Counted from the stretch's first letter, positions 16,572 through 26,312 are shown. The stretch: DNA of 64,000 bases from Clostridiaceae bacterium (GCA_902363735.1 CABJBA010000002.1:310001-374000); one strand, 5' to 3'. The notes: generated by a model from the sequence alone, not told the origin. Made by a program: numbers and translations.

Positions 16572-18608
16572 ATGAAGTTTGAAGTAAAGGATGCTGATTA
16601 TGAAAAAAGCCCCTATACCGGCATGACCAGAAAGCACTGGCTGGAAGTCTGCGGATTTCTGCTGAATGGAATTTTTTCTAATTTATCATCCATGGAAGAC
16701 CAGCCTGTAAGCCCCAGGACGGAATTTGACGTAAGTTATCCAAACCCGGACAGTTCTCCCACCAAGGCCAGTGCAGAAAAGTTTGAAGGACTTGCCAGGA
16801 GCTTTCTCATTGCAGCCCCTCTTCTTCACAGCCGTCCGGAATCTGTAATCAGAGGCTTTCCGGTGAGGGTATACTATAAACAGCAGATTCTGCAGGCAAT
16901 GACCCCAGGCAATTCCAATTATTTATTAAGCCTAAAAGAGCTTCTTGCCATATCCAGAACCGGCGAGGAAGCATTTCAGCACACCTGCGAATGCGCCTCC
17001 CTGGTCATTGGATTGGACCAGTGCAGGGAAGCTATATGGGATACCTATACGAAAGAAGAAAAGGACTGCATTGCCGCCTACTTATCAGAATTTGCCTGCG
17101 GAAAGACGACTCCCCACAACTGGCGCCTGTTTAACATGCTGATACTGGGATTTTTGCACAAAGAAGGATATGATATCGACAAAGAACTGATGAGAGATCA
17201 TGCCCAGGTGATCATTTCTTATTATACCGGGGACGGCTGGTACAGGGACGGCCACCGGTTCGATTATTATACTCCGTGGGCCTTTCACGTATATGGCCCT
17301 ATCTGGAACGTGTGGTATGGCTATGAGGAGGAACCCTGGATTGCAAATAAGATCGGGCAATATGCCAATGAAATGGCTGAGGTCTTTTCTTCCATGTTTG
17401 ATAAGGATGCCCAGGTTACCTTGTGGGCCAGAAGCGGTCTTTACCGCAATGCTGCTTCCTCTCCTTATGCATCTGTCTTTCTGTTAAGAGGAACAAAAGT
17501 CAGTCCGGGACTTGCCAGACGGATTAATTCAGGGGCCCTTTTACAGTTTATTACCAGAGAAGATGTATTTGAAAACGGGGTTCCCACACTTGGCTTTTAT
17601 GGTCAGTTTCTTCCCATGCTGCAGGATTATAGCTGCAGTTCAAGTCCTTTCTGGATTGCCAACCCATTTCTGATTCTGACTTATCCGGAGAATCATCCCT
17701 TCTGGACCGATGTGGAAGAAAACGGGGATTGGGAGCATTTGAAAAGGGATGAATTTAAAGAAACTGTTATGGATGGCCCGGGGATTGTTTCCGCACATCA
17801 GGGAGGTAACGGAGCATGTGAGTTCCGGACAGCAAAAGGACTTTTTAGGCCGGATGATGAGTATATCCGGTATTACATCCGTCTGGCATTTAACAGCCAT
17901 TTTCCATGGGAAGATTTCGATTACCAGGGAGCTGAGGCCATGCAGTACAGCCTTTTATACGCCCCCGGAGAGAGTAAGGAAAAATGCGCCCAGGTCCCCA
18001 ATATTATTATGTATGGGGGAGTAAAAAACGGAGTCTTATACCGGAAGCAGTACTTTGATTTCCAGTACAATTTCCAGGGGGGAGCTTCCATTGATTTGGC
18101 TGATTTTTCCGTGGCAAACGGACATATCCGGGTGGATAAGATGCGCATACCCAATCCGCCTTTTGCCTTGACCATGGGAGCATATGGATTTCCAAAGGAA
18201 CGAAACGGGAGAAAAACTACAATAGAAGAGAGAGCCTGCCAGAGTGCAAAGGCTGTTATTCTGAAACAAAAGTGCCTTCAGCAGGCTTTTGTAACTTATA
18301 CGGCCTGGGAGGAAATCAGGATAAAAGAACGGTCCGGCGTAAATCCTGATGCAGACTGCAGCATCCTGGTCTATGGAAGTCTGAAGAGAGAAAAGGCGTA
18401 TGGATATCAGCCTTATGTCATGATTTCTGCAGTACTGAGCAAGTTTGATGACAGTCCATGGAAGGATGAGGAATTATTTCCTATTGAAGCCATTGAATTT
18501 ACAGACCAACAGAAGTACGGAGGCTATGGACCGGTTATATTGGTGATGAAGGATGGGCGGACTATAACAGTGGATTATGAAGGGCTGGAAGGCCGTCTTA
18601 TGATTTGA
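16572..18608 (+). CDS. DUF2264 domain protein
   Basis: A 678-residue cytoplasmic-looking protein without a signal peptide. ATG 16572 is chosen because AAGGAGG lies 8 bases upstream. An in-frame ATG at 16518 lacks a ribosome site. The N-terminal two-thirds matches the DUF2264 type ('GMTRKHWLEVCGFLLNGIF', 'NWRLFNMLILGFLHKEGYDI', 'YYTGDGWYRDGHRFDYYTPW', 'GPIWNVWYGYEE'), rich in aromatic residues as in alpha/alpha-toroid glycosidases and lyases. The C-terminal third is beta-rich. Family members are uncharacterised and commonly sit in carbohydrate loci. Next to a GH88 enzyme it may act on unsaturated uronic-acid oligosaccharides, which is inference. Confidence 0.85.
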   Translation: MKFEVKDADYEKSPYTGMTRKHWLEVCGFLLNGIFSNLSSMEDQPVSPRTEFDVSYPNPDSSPTKASAEKFEGLARSFLIAAPLLHSRPESVIRGFPVRVYYKQQILQAMTPGNSNYLLSLKELLAISRTGEEAFQHTCECASLVIGLDQCREAIWDTYTKEEKDCIAAYLSEFACGKTTPHNWRLFNMLILGFLHKEGYDIDKELMRDHAQVIISYYTGDGWYRDGHRFDYYTPWAFHVYGPIWNVWYGYEEEPWIANKIGQYANEMAEVFSSMFDKDAQVTLWARSGLYRNAASSPYASVFLLRGTKVSPGLARRINSGALLQFITREDVFENGVPTLGFYGQFLPMLQDYSCSSSPFWIANPFLILTYPENHPFWTDVEENGDWEHLKRDEFKETVMDGPGIVSAHQGGNGACEFRTAKGLFRPDDEYIRYYIRLAFNSHFPWEDFDYQGAEAMQYSLLYAPGESKEKCAQVPNIIMYGGVKNGVLYRKQYFDFQYNFQGGASIDLADFSVANGHIRVDKMRIPNPPFALTMGAYGFPKERNGRKTTIEERACQSAKAVILKQKCLQQAFVTYTAWEEIRIKERSGVNPDADCSILVYGSLKREKAYGYQPYVMISAVLSKFDDSPWKDEELFPIEAIEFTDQQKYGGYGPVILVMKDGRTITVDYEGLEGRLMI

Positions 18609-18636
18609 TTAATTGAAGTAAGCAGGAGGTAATGAA

Positions 18637-19812
18637 TTGAGAACAGCAGAACAGCTTCTATCTTATCCAAAGATAAGCGATAAGGAAGTGAGAGAATATT
18701 TAGATCTGGCAGCGGGCCTGGTGGAGAATAATTTAAAGGATTTTACAGAACATTTTCCTGATTCCAACAGTCACAATAACTTTTATCCCCAGACGGAGAA
18801 TGTGGAATGGACAACAGGCTTCTGGACGGGTGAAATCTGGCTTTCTTATGAAGATACGGGAAAGGAAGCTTTTAAGAAGGCAGGAGAGGTTCAGGTAGAC
18901 AGCTTTTTAAAAAGAATAGCAGACAAGAAAGATGTGAACCATCACGACATGGGATTTTTGTATACCCCGTCCTGTGTGGCGGCTTACAAGCTGACCGGCA
19001 ATAAAACTGCAAAAAAGGCAGCATTGCTGGCGGCAGATCATTTGATGGACCGGTTTCAGGAAAAAGGTCAGTTTTTCCAGGCCTGGGGTGAGCTGGGAGC
19101 ACCGGATAATTACCGTCTGATCATCGACTGCCTTTTAAACATGCCTCTTTTATTCTGGGCAGCAGAGGTGACAGGAAATTCCGATTATGCACAAAAAGCT
19201 GAGGCGCATATTAAAACAGCTATGAATTATGTGATCAGAGATGATCATTCCACTTATCATACCTACTTTTTTGATCCTCAGACAGGAAAGCCGGTGAGGG
19301 GGGTAACCCATCAGGGACATCGGGATGGTTCTGCCTGGGCCAGGGGACAGGCATGGGGAATTTACGGCTGTGCTATGGCATATCGTTATGTAAAGAACAA
19401 GGAATACATTGATATATTTAAAAAGGTTACGGATTATTTCCTGAAACATCTGCCCTCAGATTTAATTCCTTACTGGGATTTTGATTTTGACGATGGAAGC
19501 GGCCAGTCCAGAGATTCTTCTGCCTCTGTTGCAGCGGTATGCGGAATGCTGGAAATGAGCAAATATATGGAAAAAGAAGATGCAGAATATTATACGGGTA
19601 TGGCAAAGCGGCTATTGCTGGCGGCGGCTAAGGAATGCGCCGTACATTCGCCGGAGCAGTCCAACGGCCTTCTCCTTCACGGCACCTATGCCCATGCCTC
19701 GGAGCACAACCCCTGTGCCGACAGAGGGGTGGATGAGTGCAATACCTGGGGAGATTACTACTACCTGGAGGCGCTGACCAGGCTTTCGAAAGATTGGCAG
19801 CTTTATTGGTAA
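18637..19812 (+). CDS. GH88-family unsaturated glucuronyl hydrolase
   Basis: A 391-residue enzyme of the GH88 (alpha/alpha)6 barrel family. It removes the 4,5-unsaturated uronic acid that polysaccharide lyases leave on oligosaccharides, by hydrating the double bond. Seen: 'VEWTTGFWTGEIWLSYEDTG', the HHDMGF motif with Asp104 and 'LIIDCLLNMP' with Asp164, corresponding to the two catalytic aspartates of the family, and 'HRDGSAWARGQAWGIYG'. Start is TTG 18637 with AGGAGG just upstream. The nearby ATG at 18632 leads to TGA after two codons. There is no signal peptide, so it acts in the cytoplasm on imported disaccharides. Confidence 0.92.
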   Translation: MRTAEQLLSYPKISDKEVREYLDLAAGLVENNLKDFTEHFPDSNSHNNFYPQTENVEWTTGFWTGEIWLSYEDTGKEAFKKAGEVQVDSFLKRIADKKDVNHHDMGFLYTPSCVAAYKLTGNKTAKKAALLAADHLMDRFQEKGQFFQAWGELGAPDNYRLIIDCLLNMPLLFWAAEVTGNSDYAQKAEAHIKTAMNYVIRDDHSTYHTYFFDPQTGKPVRGVTHQGHRDGSAWARGQAWGIYGCAMAYRYVKNKEYIDIFKKVTDYFLKHLPSDLIPYWDFDFDDGSGQSRDSSASVAAVCGMLEMSKYMEKEDAEYYTGMAKRLLLAAAKECAVHSPEQSNGLLLHGTYAHASEHNPCADRGVDECNTWGDYYYLEALTRLSKDWQLYW

Positions 19813-20016
19813 ATTGAATTGTTTAAATTCCTTCAAGGTGTTGTTGTCTTTATTTATCATAGATGCTATGATTAACAAAGGATTATTGTCTGCCTCTTGG
19901 AAGAACCAAGGATGTCCTGACTTTATGCCCGGATATTGTTTTTTCCTAAGATAAGCAGTTTGTAGCCAGATTAAAATGATAAAGGAGATTTGCCGGAAAC
20001 CGTGCATACATAAAAA

Positions 20017-20943
20017 ATGAGCCTAGCATATATTACAGTTAACAAAATTATAGAAATGTTTTTGATTATGGCAATAGGAGCTGTTATCCTGAAAAAAGGA
20101 ATTGCCGACGGTGAAGCCAGCAAAAAGCTGTCTTCCATCCTTCTTAATGTGATCACTCCCTGTATGATCATTACATCTTATCAGATTGAATTTAATAAAA
20201 CCCTGTTAATCGGTTTGATGGTGACTGCAGGTTTGTCCGGAATCAGCTTTCTTGTGTCCATCCTGCTTTCCGGGTTTTTAGTCCGGTCCAAAGGAAATCC
20301 TGACATGGCGGTGGAGCGGATGTCCGTAGTTTATTCTAACTGCGGTTTTGTTGGAATTCCGCTGATCAATGGGGTTTTGGGGGCAGAAGGAGTGTTTTTT
20401 ATGACTGCCTATATTACAGTATTCAACATACTGATTTGGTCCCATGGAATTACTCTCATGAGGGGAAGGACTGGAAATCTCATTTCCACCATGAAGTATT
20501 TTATTAATCCTTCCACCGTATCAATTGGAGCGGGGGTTCTTTTTTTTGTGACGGGATTTGACCTGCCGGAGGTAGTGGGAAATCCTCTGTCCATGATAGG
20601 AGCCATGAACACCCCTATGGCGATGCTGGTTTCCGGAATGAATCTGGCAGAGAGCAATCTGCTTTCCTGCTTAAAAAGTCCCAGAACCTACATGATCAGC
20701 GCGGCAAAGCTTTTTGCGGTTCCATTTATTACTCTGCTGATTCTTATGGCGGTGAATGCGGACCGGACCATTGCCATTACGGTTTTAACAGCCTCTGCCT
20801 GTCCCAGTGCAGCTACCAGCATCATGTTTGCCCTGCAGTATAATAAAAACAGCCGGTATGCCTCAGAATTAATGGCAGTGACCACAATCCTGTCGCTGCT
20901 TACCATACCTGCCGTCATGCTGGTGGGAGGAATGGTGTTATAG
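20017..20943 (+). CDS. AEC-family transporter
   Basis: A 308-residue integral membrane protein with about 10 helices of the auxin-efflux-carrier family ('NCGFVGIPLINGVLGAEGVF', 'GAMNTPMAMLVSGMNLAES', 'ASACPSAATSIMFALQY'). Bacterial members move organic acids such as malate or other carboxylates. An in-frame stop just before ATG 20017 fixes the start, and the ribosome site is weak (GGAG about 25 bases upstream only). It follows GH88 after 204 bases and may import or export uronate-derived acids, or be independent. Confidence 0.85.
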   Translation: MSLAYITVNKIIEMFLIMAIGAVILKKGIADGEASKKLSSILLNVITPCMIITSYQIEFNKTLLIGLMVTAGLSGISFLVSILLSGFLVRSKGNPDMAVERMSVVYSNCGFVGIPLINGVLGAEGVFFMTAYITVFNILIWSHGITLMRGRTGNLISTMKYFINPSTVSIGAGVLFFVTGFDLPEVVGNPLSMIGAMNTPMAMLVSGMNLAESNLLSCLKSPRTYMISAAKLFAVPFITLLILMAVNADRTIAITVLTASACPSAATSIMFALQYNKNSRYASELMAVTTILSLLTIPAVMLVGGMVL

Positions 20944-20999
20944 AGTAAAAGAGAACAATGGGAAGTATAATAAATTTTAAAGTATTGATCTAAATAATC

Positions 21000-22016
21000 T
21001 TATATTGATAAGCTTTCATTTAAAATCAGTTTACATTGACAAATTCGGTGAACTGGTTTTTTTTCTGGATCATCTATTAATTGAAAAGCCAGGTCTGTGG
21101 CGATTTTAAACATCTCCATGGAAGGGATAACAACCATAGTCAAAGAAGGAATATGATTTTGAAGATAGGATAAATCATGATCCAATCCGAAGGAAGCAAG
21201 CTCGGTGTTGCGGGGAATAAAAAACTTGTTTCTTGCAAATACAGGAATCGCACCTTGAGCTAATACTGTATTTGCAGATAAAATCAGAGAAGGATGGCTG
21301 TTGGAATTTAAAAGTTTTCTCGCAGCAATGGCCCCGCCATAAAAAGAATTTTCTACAGAAATATAGTTTTCAGCGGAGACAGGAATGCCGGACTGCTCAC
21401 ATAGTTCAAGGAATTGTGTAAAATAAGAATCGCAGATTCTTGGGGAACGTTCACTTCCTATGACTGCGATATCCTTATATCCCTTTGTTTGGATGATATC
21501 ACAAAGCATTTTGCTGGATTCTATGGAGCTGCAGGATACACTATTATATCTGGAATCAGAATAGTTATAAAAAACCAGAGGAAGCTCATCTGGAAACTCA
21601 TCTGATTTCAGTGTCTCTTTTAAATGGGAAATAACAATAATCGCTGCATCTACGGTTTTCCAATCAATATGTTTAATTACCGTATTAAGCTGCTCCTGCT
21701 GGTAGGGGATAATCATAATATTGCAGGCCAGATTCTGCAGAGTGGTATACTGATAAATATTCTCAGTTATCATGCCCAGATCGGTTGGATGATTCTCTTG
21801 AGGAAAAAAGATTCCAATGACTTTTTGCCTGACAGAGGAATCTGGGGATAACTCAAGTGGAGTATTGATATGATACCCTAATTCTTTGGCTGCTCTTAAT
21901 ACTCTTTTTGCAGTACGATCCGCTACTTTATGCTGTTTGGAGATACCATTTAAAACGAAGCTTACGGTGGAAACGGACACTTCTGCTCTGGCTGCCACAT
22001 CTTTCATCGTTGCCAT
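21000..22016 (-). CDS. LacI-family transcriptional regulator
   Basis: A 338-residue regulator. It has an N-terminal helix-turn-helix (residues 3-55, 'TMKDVAARAEVSVSTVSFVL') with the LacI hinge, and a periplasmic-binding-protein-like effector domain ('VIGIFFPQENHP' onward, 'DIAVIGSERSPRI', 'LASFGLDHDLSYL'). The start at 22016 is preferred because AGAGGAGAAG precedes it, while the frame opening 16 codons earlier has no such site. It sits between the AEC transporter and the siderophore operon, and its target is not evident. It probably controls a carbohydrate gene set. Confidence 0.88.
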   Translation of the reverse strand: MATMKDVAARAEVSVSTVSFVLNGISKQHKVADRTAKRVLRAAKELGYHINTPLELSPDSSVRQKVIGIFFPQENHPTDLGMITENIYQYTTLQNLACNIMIIPYQQEQLNTVIKHIDWKTVDAAIIVISHLKETLKSDEFPDELPLVFYNYSDSRYNSVSCSSIESSKMLCDIIQTKGYKDIAVIGSERSPRICDSYFTQFLELCEQSGIPVSAENYISVENSFYGGAIAARKLLNSNSHPSLILSANTVLAQGAIPVFARNKFFIPRNTELASFGLDHDLSYLQNHIPSLTMVVIPSMEMFKIATDLAFQLIDDPEKKPVHRICQCKLILNESLSI

Positions 22017-22121
22017 ATTACTTCTCCTCTGTAAATGTTTATTATAGTGAAACAAGTATAACAAAGCTTCATGGAAAATTCAATCCTATCAACTAAAAAT
22101 ATTTTAATTAATAAAAATATG

Positions 22122-22150
22122 TTGACAAGAGAAGTAAGGATAAGTATAAT
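22122..22150 (+). promoter_or_regulatory. sigma-A promoter of the siderophore importer operon
   Basis: A consensus promoter: TTGACA at 22122-22127, 17 bases, TATAAT at 22145-22150. The strength of the promoter with an operator directly downstream fits a gene that is on unless repressed. Confidence 0.9.
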
Positions 22151-22158
22151 TGCCTCAA

Positions 22159-22176
22159 TTAGTTTCGTCTAACTAA
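22159..22176. promoter_or_regulatory. predicted metal-repressor operator 1
   Basis: TTAGTTTCGTCTAACTAA, an inverted repeat that can be read as TTAG-N6-CTAA or TTAGTT-N6-AACTAA. It starts 9 bases after the -10 and so covers the transcription start. The TTAG/CTAA half-sites resemble those of DtxR/IdeR/MntR-type metal repressors. The same TTAG-N6-CTAA core recurs at 37379 and 38551 in front of other metal-uptake genes. The repressor itself is not in the window. Confidence 0.65.
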
Positions 22177-22209
22177 ATAAGTAAAAAAGAAATATTCTTA
22201 GGAGGAGCC

Positions 22210-23274
22210 ATGAAAAAGAAAAGGATTCTTATGGCAACAGTTCTGGCAATGATGATTGCTTTAACTGGATGTGGAAATGCAAAGACAACCCAGGAAGGGA
22301 ATACAAGCGTAACCAGTGAACCAGAGACAGGGGAGAGCACATCTGCTACATATCCCGTAACCATAGAACATGCATTTGGAGAAACGGTGATTGAGAAGCA
22401 GCCGGAAAGAGTTGTTACCGTGGCATTTGGCAACCAGGATGTTGTACTGGCTCTTGGTGTCGTACCTGTTGGATTTTCAGCAGCAAATTATGGTGTTGAA
22501 GATGAGAGCGGAATGCTGCCCTGGACACAGGAGAAGTTAAAAGATCTTGGTATAACAGAACCAAATGTATTCCATGACACCGATGGCATCGATTATGAAG
22601 CAGTTTCTGACAGCAATCCGGATATTATCCTTGCACCTTATTCAGGAATGACTCAGGAAGAATATGATATGCTAAGCCAGATCGCACCAGTAGTGGCATA
22701 TCCGAAAACAGCATGGACCATCAGTACCGAGGAATGGATAAGTATTACTGCAAAAGCACTGGGTCTGGAAGAAGAGGGCAAAGCTTTAATTTCAGGAATG
22801 CAGGATACAATTGCAGAAAAGATAGCAGAACACCCTGAATTTGAAGGGAAGAAGTTTGTATGGGTTTCCTTTAAAGAAACGGACCTTTCCAGTCTTCATG
22901 CGTATTCCCCTGAGGATACCCGTTGCCAGTTCCTTTACAAATTTGGCTTCACATATCCGGAAGGTGTAAGCCAGTACATTAAGGAAGGAAGCTATTCCCT
23001 TTCTCTTAGTGCAGAGAATGCAGATTTATTGTATGATGCAGACTTTCTTATTGGTTATAGCTCTGAATCAGCTTATGCAGCAGCGGCAGCAGATGAGGTG
23101 CTTCAGGAAATTCCAGCTTTGAAGAACAATGCCATCATCAGTATTGAAAGTGGTACGGCATTATCAGCAGCACTGACTATTACACCGCTTGCTTTTGATT
23201 ATACAATCGATGAGTATGTGGAGAAACTTGCAGAAGGAATTGGAAATATTCAGAATAATGAAAACTCGAAATAA
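22210..23274 (+). CDS. iron-siderophore ABC transporter substrate-binding lipoprotein
   Basis: A 354-residue lipoprotein (signal peptide, lipobox LTGC with Cys21) of the FecB/FhuD class. It captures an Fe(III)-siderophore or related chelate outside the membrane. Seen: 'YPVTIEHAFGETVIEKQPER' and 'VVTVAFGNQDVVLALGVVPV' at the start of lobe 1, and 'DYEAVSDSNPDIILAPYSGM' before the long interlobe helix. AGGAGG lies just upstream. It is the first gene of a four-gene operon under a consensus promoter with a predicted metal-repressor site. The exact siderophore cannot be told. Confidence 0.93.
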   Translation: MKKKRILMATVLAMMIALTGCGNAKTTQEGNTSVTSEPETGESTSATYPVTIEHAFGETVIEKQPERVVTVAFGNQDVVLALGVVPVGFSAANYGVEDESGMLPWTQEKLKDLGITEPNVFHDTDGIDYEAVSDSNPDIILAPYSGMTQEEYDMLSQIAPVVAYPKTAWTISTEEWISITAKALGLEEEGKALISGMQDTIAEKIAEHPEFEGKKFVWVSFKETDLSSLHAYSPEDTRCQFLYKFGFTYPEGVSQYIKEGSYSLSLSAENADLLYDADFLIGYSSESAYAAAAADEVLQEIPALKNNAIISIESGTALSAALTITPLAFDYTIDEYVEKLAEGIGNIQNNENSK

Positions 23275-24304
23275 TAAAAGAGATGGTGGAAACAGTTGCG
23301 GGAAGCAGGCGCTGTTTCTGCCTGAACATTTTTTAATAACCTTATTTGTTATTATGGTTTTGTTGGTCATAACTGTTGTCATGTCCTTTGTTTTGGGGTC
23401 CAGGCAGGTTACGGTAAAGGAAATAATAGATGCATTATTCCATCCCCAGATTAAAGAATATGGGGTAAATGTCATAAGAAAAAGAATTCCAAGGACATTT
23501 TTCGGTTTACTCTGTGGAGCAGGACTGGGAGTATCTGGTGTACTGATGCAGGCTGTCACAAGAAACCCTATTGCTGATCCTTCGATTTTAGGTGTGAATA
23601 CAGGAGCTTCTGTTTTTGTCGTATGCGGCATTGCGTTTCTTAATATATCGGCTCCCGGTGAATATATTATATTTGCGTTGGTTGGTTCCCTGCTCACATC
23701 TGTATTAGTTTATGGAATTGGCTCTATGGGAAAAGGCGGAGCTACGCCCATGAAGCTTGTTCTGGCAGGAGCAGCAACCAGTGCGGCTCTGTCCTGTATT
23801 ATGAGTACGGTTATGATTCCACGCTCTTATGTGATGAATGAATATCGTTTCTGGCAGGTGGGAAGTATTGGCGCAGGAACATGGAACTATGTATCTTTGC
23901 TGGCTCCGTTTATGCTCATTGGAATTGCTATGGCAATGGCTCTGGCACCAGCTTTAAATGCAATGGCTCTGGGGGATGAGGCAGCCACAGGTTTAGGTGT
24001 GCGTACTGGAATCGTGCGTATCTCTGCTGCACTGACAGGTGTTGTTTTGTGCGGAAGTGCTACGGCACTTGCCGGTCCCATAGGATTTATTGGCCTTCTG
24101 GCCCCGCATTTAATCCGCCTGTTTGTTGGTGCAGATTTACGTTATACCATTCCATTGTCAGCACTGACAGGTGCAGTGATTCTGACGATTTCAGATGTGA
24201 TTGGCCGTCTGTTAAGTTATCCGGGAGAATTGGAGGTGGGGGTGGTGACAGCATTTGTAGGTGCCCCCATATTAATTTATACAGCAATGAGGACAAAGCT
24301 ATGA
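23258..24304 (+). CDS. siderophore ABC transporter permease (FecCD family) 1
   Basis: A 348-residue inner-membrane permease with about ten helices. Seen: 'RIPRTFFGLLCGAGLGVSGV', 'RNPIADPSILGVNTGASVFV', 'LAGPIGFIGLLAPHLIRLFV' (coupling region for the ATPase) and 'LEVGVVTAFVGAPILIY'. ATG 23258 is chosen because earlier in-frame starts lie deep inside the preceding gene. It overlaps that gene's end by 17 bases, which implies coupled translation. Confidence 0.92.
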   Translation: MKTRNNKRDGGNSCGKQALFLPEHFLITLFVIMVLLVITVVMSFVLGSRQVTVKEIIDALFHPQIKEYGVNVIRKRIPRTFFGLLCGAGLGVSGVLMQAVTRNPIADPSILGVNTGASVFVVCGIAFLNISAPGEYIIFALVGSLLTSVLVYGIGSMGKGGATPMKLVLAGAATSAALSCIMSTVMIPRSYVMNEYRFWQVGSIGAGTWNYVSLLAPFMLIGIAMAMALAPALNAMALGDEAATGLGVRTGIVRISAALTGVVLCGSATALAGPIGFIGLLAPHLIRLFVGADLRYTIPLSALTGAVILTISDVIGRLLSYPGELEVGVVTAFVGAPILIYTAMRTKL

Positions 24305-25338
24305 TGAACCATATAGAAAATATTGCTTTTATTGAAGAGGGGCAGAAAAAAAGAAAAAAAAGATATTGGATTGTAGAAGTTATTCTCTTACTTCTGGCGG
24401 TTATTCTCTGCGGACTTATGATGACGGTTGGTAATACTTTTTATTCATTGGGAACCGTAGCCCGGGTTCTTGCCGGAAAAGATATGGAACATGCAGCCTT
24501 TACCATCCTTACCTTAAGATTGCCAAGGATGATTGCCGCAATAGCCACCGGGTTTTCCTTTGGGCTGGCAGGAAGCGTTTTTCAGACTATGCTTAAGAAT
24601 CCACTGGCTAATCCAAATATCATTGGAATTACATCGGCTTCCAGTGCCGGTGCAGTATTTTGCATATTAATTCTTCATGCTGGAGAAAGGGTTGTTTTTG
24701 GAGGCTCTATTCTGACAGCGGCCATAACCGCAATTCTGATTTATCTTTTATCCAAATTAAAAAAATATTCTACAGGGCGTCTGATTTTAGTAGGAATCGG
24801 ATTTCAGGCTTTCATGAATTCAGCAATCAGTTATTTCCTTCTTATTGGAAATGAGAATGATCTTGCAGGAGCTTTGCGATGGATGAGCGGAAGTTTAAAT
24901 GGGGTACAAATGACATCAATTTATTTATTATTAATTGTTATGGTGATATGCGTACCACTCATTTTATTTTATGCAAAATCCTTAAAGATATTGGAGCTTG
25001 GAGAGGAATCAGCAGCTACCATGGGAGTGAATACCAACCAGGCAAGAGGAATTCTTCTGATTGCATCTGTAATTCTTGTAGCTGTAGCCACTGCAGCCAC
25101 CGGACCCATCGCGTTTGTATCCTTTCTGTCCGGACCCATTGCAAAACGCATGACAGGATATGGCAACTCTTCACCTGTTATAGCAGGGTTATTTGGAGTC
25201 GTTTTAGTTCTGGCAGCAGATATGATCGGACAGCAGGCATTTGCAATTCGCTTTCCGGTAGGCGTCATTACAGGATTGCTGGGTGCCCCTTATTTAATCT
25301 ATCTGTTAATACGAATGAATCGACATGGAGAATTTTAA
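24301..25338 (+). CDS. siderophore ABC transporter permease (FecCD family) 2
   Basis: A 345-residue permease partner of the preceding gene. Seen: 'RLPRMIAAIATGFSFGLAGS', 'KNPLANPNIIGITSASSAGA', 'ATGPIAFVSFLSGPIAKRMT' and 'FPVGVITGLLGAPYLIYLL'. The start overlaps the upstream stop in an ATGATGA arrangement. A long upstream extension of this frame inside the first permease is not coding. Confidence 0.92.
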   Translation: MMNHIENIAFIEEGQKKRKKRYWIVEVILLLLAVILCGLMMTVGNTFYSLGTVARVLAGKDMEHAAFTILTLRLPRMIAAIATGFSFGLAGSVFQTMLKNPLANPNIIGITSASSAGAVFCILILHAGERVVFGGSILTAAITAILIYLLSKLKKYSTGRLILVGIGFQAFMNSAISYFLLIGNENDLAGALRWMSGSLNGVQMTSIYLLLIVMVICVPLILFYAKSLKILELGEESAATMGVNTNQARGILLIASVILVAVATAATGPIAFVSFLSGPIAKRMTGYGNSSPVIAGLFGVVLVLAADMIGQQAFAIRFPVGVITGLLGAPYLIYLLIRMNRHGEF

Positions 25339-26141
25339 TGAAATCTGAACATATTTTAAAAGTAGACAATCTGGTTGTAGGGTATGATGAAAAAACAGTA
25401 ATACATGATGTGAGCCTTGAAATACCAAACGGTAAAATCAGTGTTATCATAGGTGCCAATGCCTGCGGCAAGTCGACCTTACTCAAGGCTATGACCAGAA
25501 TTATTACACCAAAGTCAGGGCTGGTAACGCTGGATGGAGAGCCAATCCGATCCATGAATCCCAAGGAGCTTGCCAGGATTTGCGGCCTGCTGCCTCAGGA
25601 TCCGGTTGTGCCGGAAGGAGTTACGGTAAGTGACCTGGTGGCCCGCGGAAGATACCCCCATCAGAAGTTCCTCCAGGGTCAGACCAGGCAGGACCTGGAA
25701 GCCGTGACAGAAGCAATGGAAATCATGGATATTATAGAACTTGCCAATCGTGGAATGAATGAACTGTCAGGCGGACAAAGACAAAGAGCATGGATTGCTA
25801 CCGCATTGGCGCAGCAGTCTGATATTTTATTCCTTGATGAACCCACCACCTTTCTGGATATCAATTATCAGGTCGAAATTCTTGATTTAATGGTCGATTT
25901 AAATCAGCGGAAACAAACCACAATTGTAATGGTATTGCATGATATTAATCTTGCGGCGCGCTACGCAGATTATTTGTATGCAATGAAGAATGGAAAACTG
26001 ATCGCTCAGGGAGCACCTGGAGATATTGTTACCGAGAAGCTGATTATGGATGTTTTCGGTATGAAAGCACGGATTATTTCAGATACGGTATCAAGGTCTC
26101 CATATGTTATTCCAATAGGAAGGCATTTTTGTAACCTGTAA
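25338..26141 (+). CDS. siderophore ABC transporter ATP-binding protein
   Basis: A 267-residue FepC/FhuC-type ATPase that powers the two permeases. Seen: Walker A 'GANACGKSTL', Q-loop 'LLPQDPVVPEGVTV', signature 'LSGGQRQRAWIA', Walker B and D-loop 'ILFLDEPTTFLD', and switch 'VLHDINLAARY'. The start overlaps the stop of the second permease by one base (TAATG). It ends the operon before a terminator. Confidence 0.94.
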   Translation: MKSEHILKVDNLVVGYDEKTVIHDVSLEIPNGKISVIIGANACGKSTLLKAMTRIITPKSGLVTLDGEPIRSMNPKELARICGLLPQDPVVPEGVTVSDLVARGRYPHQKFLQGQTRQDLEAVTEAMEIMDIIELANRGMNELSGGQRQRAWIATALAQQSDILFLDEPTTFLDINYQVEILDLMVDLNQRKQTTIVMVLHDINLAARYADYLYAMKNGKLIAQGAPGDIVTEKLIMDVFGMKARIISDTVSRSPYVIPIGRHFCNL

Positions 26142-26157
26142 AAAAGAGAGATGCCAC

Positions 26158-26192
26158 ATAAGGCTGCCGCATGAATGCGCGGCCTTTTTTTG
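26158..26192 (+). terminator. intrinsic terminator of the siderophore operon
   Basis: An imperfect G+C-rich hairpin (AAGGC-GC-GCA arm, TGAA loop, TGCG-GGCCTT arm) followed by seven T residues, 20 bases after the last gene. Confidence 0.8.
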
Positions 26193-26312
26193 CGTGGTTC
26201 CCTCTGAAACAAACAAAAATTTACCGTAATATAATGCCGATTTTCATTTACCCCCGATCTCCTTAAGGTGGTAAAATCAATATAACATAAAAAATAAGCA
26301 AGGAGGAAAGAT

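Noticed and set aside
22159..22176. Fur box at the siderophore promoter
   Set aside because: The dyad lacks the GATAATGATwATCATTATC pattern. TTAG/CTAA half-sites fit the DtxR-type better.
24049..24300. Long N-terminal extension of the second FecCD permease
   Set aside because: It lies inside the first permease gene and reads as low-similarity shadow. The family's normal N-terminus begins at 24301.
24879..25337. Long N-terminal extension of the siderophore ATPase
   Set aside because: Overlaps the second permease out of frame. The ATPase fold begins at 25338 with a coupled start.
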